A stretch of DNA of 64,000 nucleotides. Origin: Streptomyces sp. NBC_00271 (GTDB lineage Bacteria; Actinomycetota; Actinomycetes; Streptomycetales; Streptomycetaceae). Made by a program: the position numbers and the translations under genes. The notes beneath the pieces are model-generated. The model was not told where the DNA came from. It saw nothing but the letters and a program-made list of their open reading frames with translations, and ran no database searches. Below are positions 60,323-64,000 of this stretch, piece after piece. How positions within the stretch are numbered: position 1 is the first letter of the stretch; each line of letters starts with the position of its first letter. The stretch spans positions 9,982,001 through 10,046,000 of the forward strand of contig NZ_CP108070.1 in NCBI RefSeq assembly GCF_036178845.1, written 5' to 3'.

Positions 60323-61332
60323 GAAGTCTTCTCGGCAACGTGACGGTTGCGGTGTGTGATGATGCCGGACGGCGGGATGGTGACTCGGCGTCAGACATGA
60401 GTGAAGCCCCTGGTAGGAACGAGTCTGCGAAGATCACGTTCCGTACAACCAGAGGCTCCACGTGGCGTCCAGTATCACCTACACCGCCGTGCTCGATGTC
60501 CGCAGGGCGACCGCCGAGCATCTCGCGAAGCTGCTGCGCGGGCACCGCGAGCAGCTCGGGACCCGCAAGGGCACTCGCGCGCTGGGCGTCTTCAAACAGG
60601 CGGTGTTCGTGCTGCGCTGGTTCGTCGACGGTACCCGGCTGGCCCAACTCGCCCGGGACAACGGCATCTCGGTACCGACCGCCTACCGCTACCTGCACGA
60701 AGGGCTGACGGTGCTCGCCAACCACGCTCCCGATCTGTCCACCGCGCTGGAGAGGGCGGCGGCGGCCGGGTACACCCACCTCAACCTGGACGGCACGGTC
60801 ATCCGCACCGACCGTGTGGCCGCCGCCGGCCCCAACGGCGCGGACCTGTGGTGGTCGGGGAAGCACAAGCACCACGGAGGAAACGTGCAGGTCATCGCCA
60901 CCCCGGACGGCTGGCCCCTCTGGGTCTCCCCGGTCCGCCCGGGCCGCGAGCACGACACCACCTGCGCACGGGCCCACGGGCTGGTCGACGCCCTGAACCG
61001 GCTCGCCGCCATCCTGGGCGTCCCTACCCTGACCGACCTCGGCTACGAGAACGCCGGGCCCGGCTTCCGCCACCCGGTCAAGAAGCCCAAGGGCGGTGAA
61101 CTCGCCGACCCCGACCTGGCGTTCAACGCCGTGATCCGAGGCGTCCACGCTGTCGCCGAACGTGCCAACGCCCTGCTGAAGGTCACTTTCAAGGCCCTGC
61201 GCAGGGTCAGCCTCGACCCCTCGGCCATCACCCGCATCGCCCGAGCCGCCCTCGTCCTGCTCCAGCTCGAGCACGGCCGCACCGCCTGAACGAAGATCAC
61301 AAAACGTCACGAGACGTTACCGAGAAGAGTTC
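60323..61332 (+). mobile_element. IS5-family insertion sequence (ISL2/HARBI1-like), about 1010 bp, inside an SDR gene
   Basis: Terminal repeats are GAAGTCTTCTCGGCAACGT at the left and its near complement at the right (two mismatches). ACT is present on both sides (60320-60322 and 61333-61335); the duplication could also be read as 5-bp CACTG with ends one base further in. It holds one complete transposase gene. Intact ends, an exact duplication and a host gene with no other damage point to a recent insertion. Confidence 0.9.
60462..61289 (+). CDS. IS5-family DDE transposase
   Basis: A 275-residue single-frame transposase. An N-terminal helix-turn-helix (ARDNGISVPTAYRYLHEG) precedes the DDE_Tnp_4-type catalytic domain: first Asp in HLNLDGTVIRTDR, WWSGKHKHHGGNVQVIA, the second Asp probably in LTDLGYENAG, and the Glu in AVAERANALLK. 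Length and order are complete, so it may still be active. The start is GTG 60462. Confidence 0.88.
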   Translation: MASSITYTAVLDVRRATAEHLAKLLRGHREQLGTRKGTRALGVFKQAVFVLRWFVDGTRLAQLARDNGISVPTAYRYLHEGLTVLANHAPDLSTALERAAAAGYTHLNLDGTVIRTDRVAAAGPNGADLWWSGKHKHHGGNVQVIATPDGWPLWVSPVRPGREHDTTCARAHGLVDALNRLAAILGVPTLTDLGYENAGPGFRHPVKKPKGGELADPDLAFNAVIRGVHAVAERANALLKVTFKALRRVSLDPSAITRIARAALVLLQLEHGRTA

Positions 61333-61702
61333 ACTGCCGCTGATCAACGACAACGGCTCGATCTTCATGACCGGATCCAACGCCTCCCTCGGTGCCTTCC
61401 CCGGCTGGAGCCTCTACGCGGGAAGTAAAGCCGTCCAGCAGGCCTGGGCCCGCGTCTGGCTCAACGAACTGCGCGACCGCAAGATCCGGGTCAACGTCCT
61501 GACCCCCGGCCAGGTCGCCACCGCCAAGCAGGAAGAACTGTTCGACGAGGAGACCATGGCCGCATTCGAGTCCCTCATCCCCCGCGGAAAGATGGGCCGC
61601 CCCGAAGAAATCGCCACCGTCGCCCTGTTCCTCGCCTCCGACGACTCCAGCTACGTCAACGGCCTGGAACTGGTCACCGACGGTGGCACCACCGCCATCT
61701 GA
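61333..61702 (+). pseudogene. Short-chain dehydrogenase, 3' half (split by an IS)
   Basis: This piece continues the SDR after the IS: LPLINDNGSIFMTGSNAS with the catalytic Ser, YAGSK (Tyr-x3-Lys), RVNVLTPGQVATAK and the C-terminal GLELVTDGG. Joining 60323 to 61337 restores one frame of about 244 residues, a normal SDR length. The original gene was probably controlled by the divergent LysR regulator. Confidence 0.88.
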
Positions 61703-61948
61703 ACCACACACCAGGAATGCCGTTGGCACACCCCACAACAACCCAGTCGCCACAACGAACTGATCCCGAACGCGGACATCCGCAACACGCCAAAGTGTTG
61801 CGCGGGCGCTGAATTCGCGTGCTGACGAGCCGGATGTGCCGGGAAGAGCACGGCAGTTGACCCGGAAACGTCGCGGCCGACGCCCTGCGCCTGACCCGGC
61901 ACGAACGAGACAGAGCGACACCTTGAGAACAGGAAGAGAGCACACCTC

Positions 61949-62572
61949 ATGAGCAGCATCACCCTCATCGGTACGGGGAACATGGCCCGTACCATCGGCA
62001 CGCTCGCGGTGGCAGGCGGCAACACCGTCGAGGTCATGGGACGCGATCAGTCCAAGGCCGATGACCTGGCCAAGGCTCTGGGCGGCGACGCGACGACGGG
62101 CAAGTGGGGCGCCGTCCCGGCCGGGGACATCGTCATCACGGCCCTGTTGTACGACGGTGTCGTTCCGGTCGTTGCCGAGTACGGAGACGCCCTCGCGGGC
62201 AAGGTCGTCGTCGACATCAGCAACCCCTTCAACGCCACGTTCGACGGACTGGCCCACAGCGAGGAGACCTCGATAGCGCAGGAAGTCGCCAAGGTGGCCC
62301 CGGCCAGCGCCAGCGTGGTGAAGGCGTTCAACACCATCTTCCGCAATGTCCTGGAGAAGGGCCGGCCCAACGTCTTCATCGCTGGCGACAATGCGCAGGC
62401 CAAGGCTGGCGTGGCGGCATTCATCGAGAGCCTCGGGCTGCGCCCGCTGGACGTCGGCGGCCTGAAAATGGCGCACTGGCTGGAAGGAGTGGGCCTGGTC
62501 ACGGTGGGCCTCGCCGGCCACGGGGTTGGCCACGGGGACTTCGCCCTCGGCGTCAACGAATTTACCGGCTGA
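61949..62572 (+). CDS. NADPH-dependent F420 reductase-like protein
   Basis: A 207-residue Rossmann protein: SSITLIGTGNMARTIGTLA (cofactor loop), VEVMGRDQSK, VVVDISNPFNATFDG, VKAFNTIF, and HGVGHGDFALGV near the end. It belongs to the F420-dependent NADP oxidoreductase-like group, many of which act on other substrates. GGAAGAGAG precedes the ATG. A decayed tandem copy follows, so this is the surviving member of a duplicated pair. It lies 246 bp after the split SDR. Confidence 0.85.
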   Translation: MSSITLIGTGNMARTIGTLAVAGGNTVEVMGRDQSKADDLAKALGGDATTGKWGAVPAGDIVITALLYDGVVPVVAEYGDALAGKVVVDISNPFNATFDGLAHSEETSIAQEVAKVAPASASVVKAFNTIFRNVLEKGRPNVFIAGDNAQAKAGVAAFIESLGLRPLDVGGLKMAHWLEGVGLVTVGLAGHGVGHGDFALGVNEFTG

Positions 62573-62623
62573 GCCCCCGGGGGCCGAGCAGTCGGCGAGC
62601 AGGGCGCCGTGCGCCCTGACAAT

Positions 62624-63096
62624 GGTTGACCCGGCAGGGGACATCGCTGTCCTCGCCGTGCCGTACGCCGGCGCGACGGCGGTGGTGCGCGAGTACGGGG
62701 ACGCACTGCAGGGCAAGGTCATCATCGACATCACCAACCCCGTCTCCCCCGATTTCCAGGGCTTTGTCACCCCCGACGGCAGTTCCGGCGCGCAGGAGAT
62801 CGCCAAGGCCGCCCCCGCCGGCGCGCATGTCGTCTAGGCGTTCAACACCCTGTTCTCCCATGTTCTGGCGGCCGGCCCAGCCGAGGGTCGCCTATTGGAG
62901 GCGTTCATCGCCGGCGACGACACGCAGGCAAAGACAGGCGTGTCGGCGTTCATCGAGAGCCTGGGACCGCGGCCGATGGACACCGGGAAGCTGGCTATGG
63001 CGCGGACACCGGAGAACGTCGCCCTGTAGCAGCTGGGCCTTTTGCCCACTCCGTCAACACACCGACTTCTTCCTCGGCGTCAGCATTCTCGGCTGA
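62624..63096 (+). pseudogene. Decayed tandem copy of the F420 reductase-like gene
   Basis: The sequence resumes the family mid-protein (DPAGDIAVLAVPYAGATAVV, GKVIIDITNP), missing about 55 N-terminal residues. A TAG at 62835 breaks AHVV-AFNTLFSHV, a second TAG at 63027 follows PENVAL, and a frameshift comes before the final HTDFFLGVSILG, ending at 63096. Similarity to the upstream gene is clear but not close, so the duplication or co-acquisition is old. Confidence 0.8.
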
Positions 63097-63194
63097 GCGC
63101 ACCCGCACCACCACTTCTCGCGCCACATCACGACAGTGGATCTGCGGCACGGGGAGAAGCAGCCCCTCCACCTACTCTCACCAGGAGCAGTCGC

Positions 63195-64000
63195 ATGCGC
63201 GTTTTCGTCACTGGCGGGACCGGCCATTCCGGTTCGTACATCATCCCCGAGCTCATCGCCGCCGGACATGAGGTCACCGGCCTGGCCCGGTCGGACACGG
63301 CCGCGGCGGCGGTGTCCGCGCTCGGAGCGAAGGTGCGTCGCGGCGACCTCGAGGATCTCGACGGGCTCAAGGAGGCGGCCGCGGACTCCGACGGCGTCAT
63401 CCACGTCGCGCACAGGCAGGACCTGCTTCCCTCCGGCGGGATCGACGCCGTGGCCGCCGCGGAGCTCCCGATCATGCTCGCGTACGGCGAGGCGCTGGCG
63501 GGAACCGGAAAGCCGCTTGTCGCGGCGGGGAGCATAGGCTCGCCAGGGAACCTGGGCCGGCCGGCCACCGAGGAGGACCCGGCACTTCCCGGCGGCGATG
63601 AGTACAAGGGCACCCTGCGGGTTCGCAACGTCGTAGAAACCGCCGTGATCGGCCTCGCCGAGAGGGGAGTGCGGTCTTCGGTCGTGCGGATTGCCAACAT
63701 CGCGCACAGTACGACCGATCGTGCCGGCTTCCTCGTGCAGCTGATCGCGCTCGCGAAGGAGAAGGGTTTCGTCGGCTACCCCGGAGACGGCGCGAACCTG
63801 TGGAACGCCGTGCACGTCCGCGATGTCGCCTCCTTGTTCCGCTTGGCGCTGGAGAAGGGGCCGGCCGGCAAATACTGGCACGCGGTTGGAGACGGGGCGA
63901 TCCCGCTCCGCGAGATCGCCGAGGCCATTGGCCGCCGTCTGGGCCTGCCCGCCGTGAGCGTTCCCGCGGACGTACTGATGGTGCCGGGATACTTCGGGTT
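63195..64000 (+). CDS. NAD-dependent epimerase/SDR-type oxidoreductase (3' partial)
   Basis: The frame starts at ATG 63195 behind CAGGAGC and stays open to the window end (268 residues visible). The N-terminal cofactor motif is VFVTGGTGHSGSYIIPEL, followed by VRRGDLEDLDGL, GVIHVAHRQD and, later, YWHAVGDGAIPLREIAEAI, typical of extended, atypical SDRs in the NAD-epimerase family. The classical Tyr-x3-Lys seems to be in DEYKGTLRVRN, out of the usual pattern. It may form a cluster with the F420-reductase-like gene. Confidence 0.88.
   Translation, partial: MRVFVTGGTGHSGSYIIPELIAAGHEVTGLARSDTAAAAVSALGAKVRRGDLEDLDGLKEAAADSDGVIHVAHRQDLLPSGGIDAVAAAELPIMLAYGEALAGTGKPLVAAGSIGSPGNLGRPATEEDPALPGGDEYKGTLRVRNVVETAVIGLAERGVRSSVVRIANIAHSTTDRAGFLVQLIALAKEKGFVGYPGDGANLWNAVHVRDVASLFRLALEKGPAGKYWHAVGDGAIPLREIAEAIGRRLGLPAVSVPADVLMVPGYFG

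Overview
The window is high-GC actinobacterial DNA and very probably comes from a Streptomyces chromosome. Most genes have G or C at nearly every third codon position. GTG starts, ATGA start/stop overlaps, twin-arginine signals on secreted sugar enzymes, several one-gene regulators and a complete egtABCD ergothioneine operon all fit that genus. No rRNA, tRNA or CRISPR array was seen.

Layout. 0-6 kb: a membrane-anchored sigma-like/ricin-lectin protein (5' end outside the window), a secreted NodB-type deacetylase, a DUF4232 lipoprotein and a membrane Ser/Thr kinase. 6-11.3 kb: an amidohydrolase, then a leftward cluster (peptide-type ABC ATPase, flavin monooxygenase, tiny ORF, alpha/beta hydrolase, FMN reductase). 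That cluster looks like a decaying uptake and oxidation module, because the ATPase lacks its 5' end and partners and the reductase is frameshifted. 11.6-21.1 kb: an ECF sigma factor, secreted hydrolases and an apparent arabinan operon (GH127, two GH43-CBM42 and an endonuclease/jacalin protein). 21.6-28 kb: dodecin and egtABCD, divergent from a PARG-like macrodomain gene whose 3' end overlaps a convergent MazF/PemK-type gene. 28-36 kb: a LysR relic, a flotillin/NfeD pair, an amidase, a LacI regulator and a 4-hydroxybenzoate hydroxylase/aldehyde dehydrogenase pair. 36-48 kb: thioredoxin and a divergent disulfide reductase-like flavoprotein, peptide deformylase, a PepSY/BlaI/M56 operon, two CNNM-CBS proteins, a TPR protein, a two-gene MarR operon and pirin.

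The last 16 kb is accessory in character. It holds two IS5-family elements with recognisable ends and target duplications, an IS110 relic, and several decayed genes (LuxR fragment, deazaflavin nitroreductase, a duplicate of an F420-reductase-like gene, an IS-split SDR). Between them lies an intact monooxygenase-SDR-aldehyde dehydrogenase operon flanked by AraC and MFS genes, which resembles the mycobacterial mymA/virS arrangement.

The items most worth a second look are the sigma-TM-ricin fusion with its Tyr/Gly tail, the overlapping PARG/MazF-like convergent pair, the GH127 gene with a changed cysteine pair and a triplicated 12-bp upstream repeat, the mymA-like operon, and the SDR gene that removal of its IS restores exactly. 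I did not find a system that is clearly undescribed.
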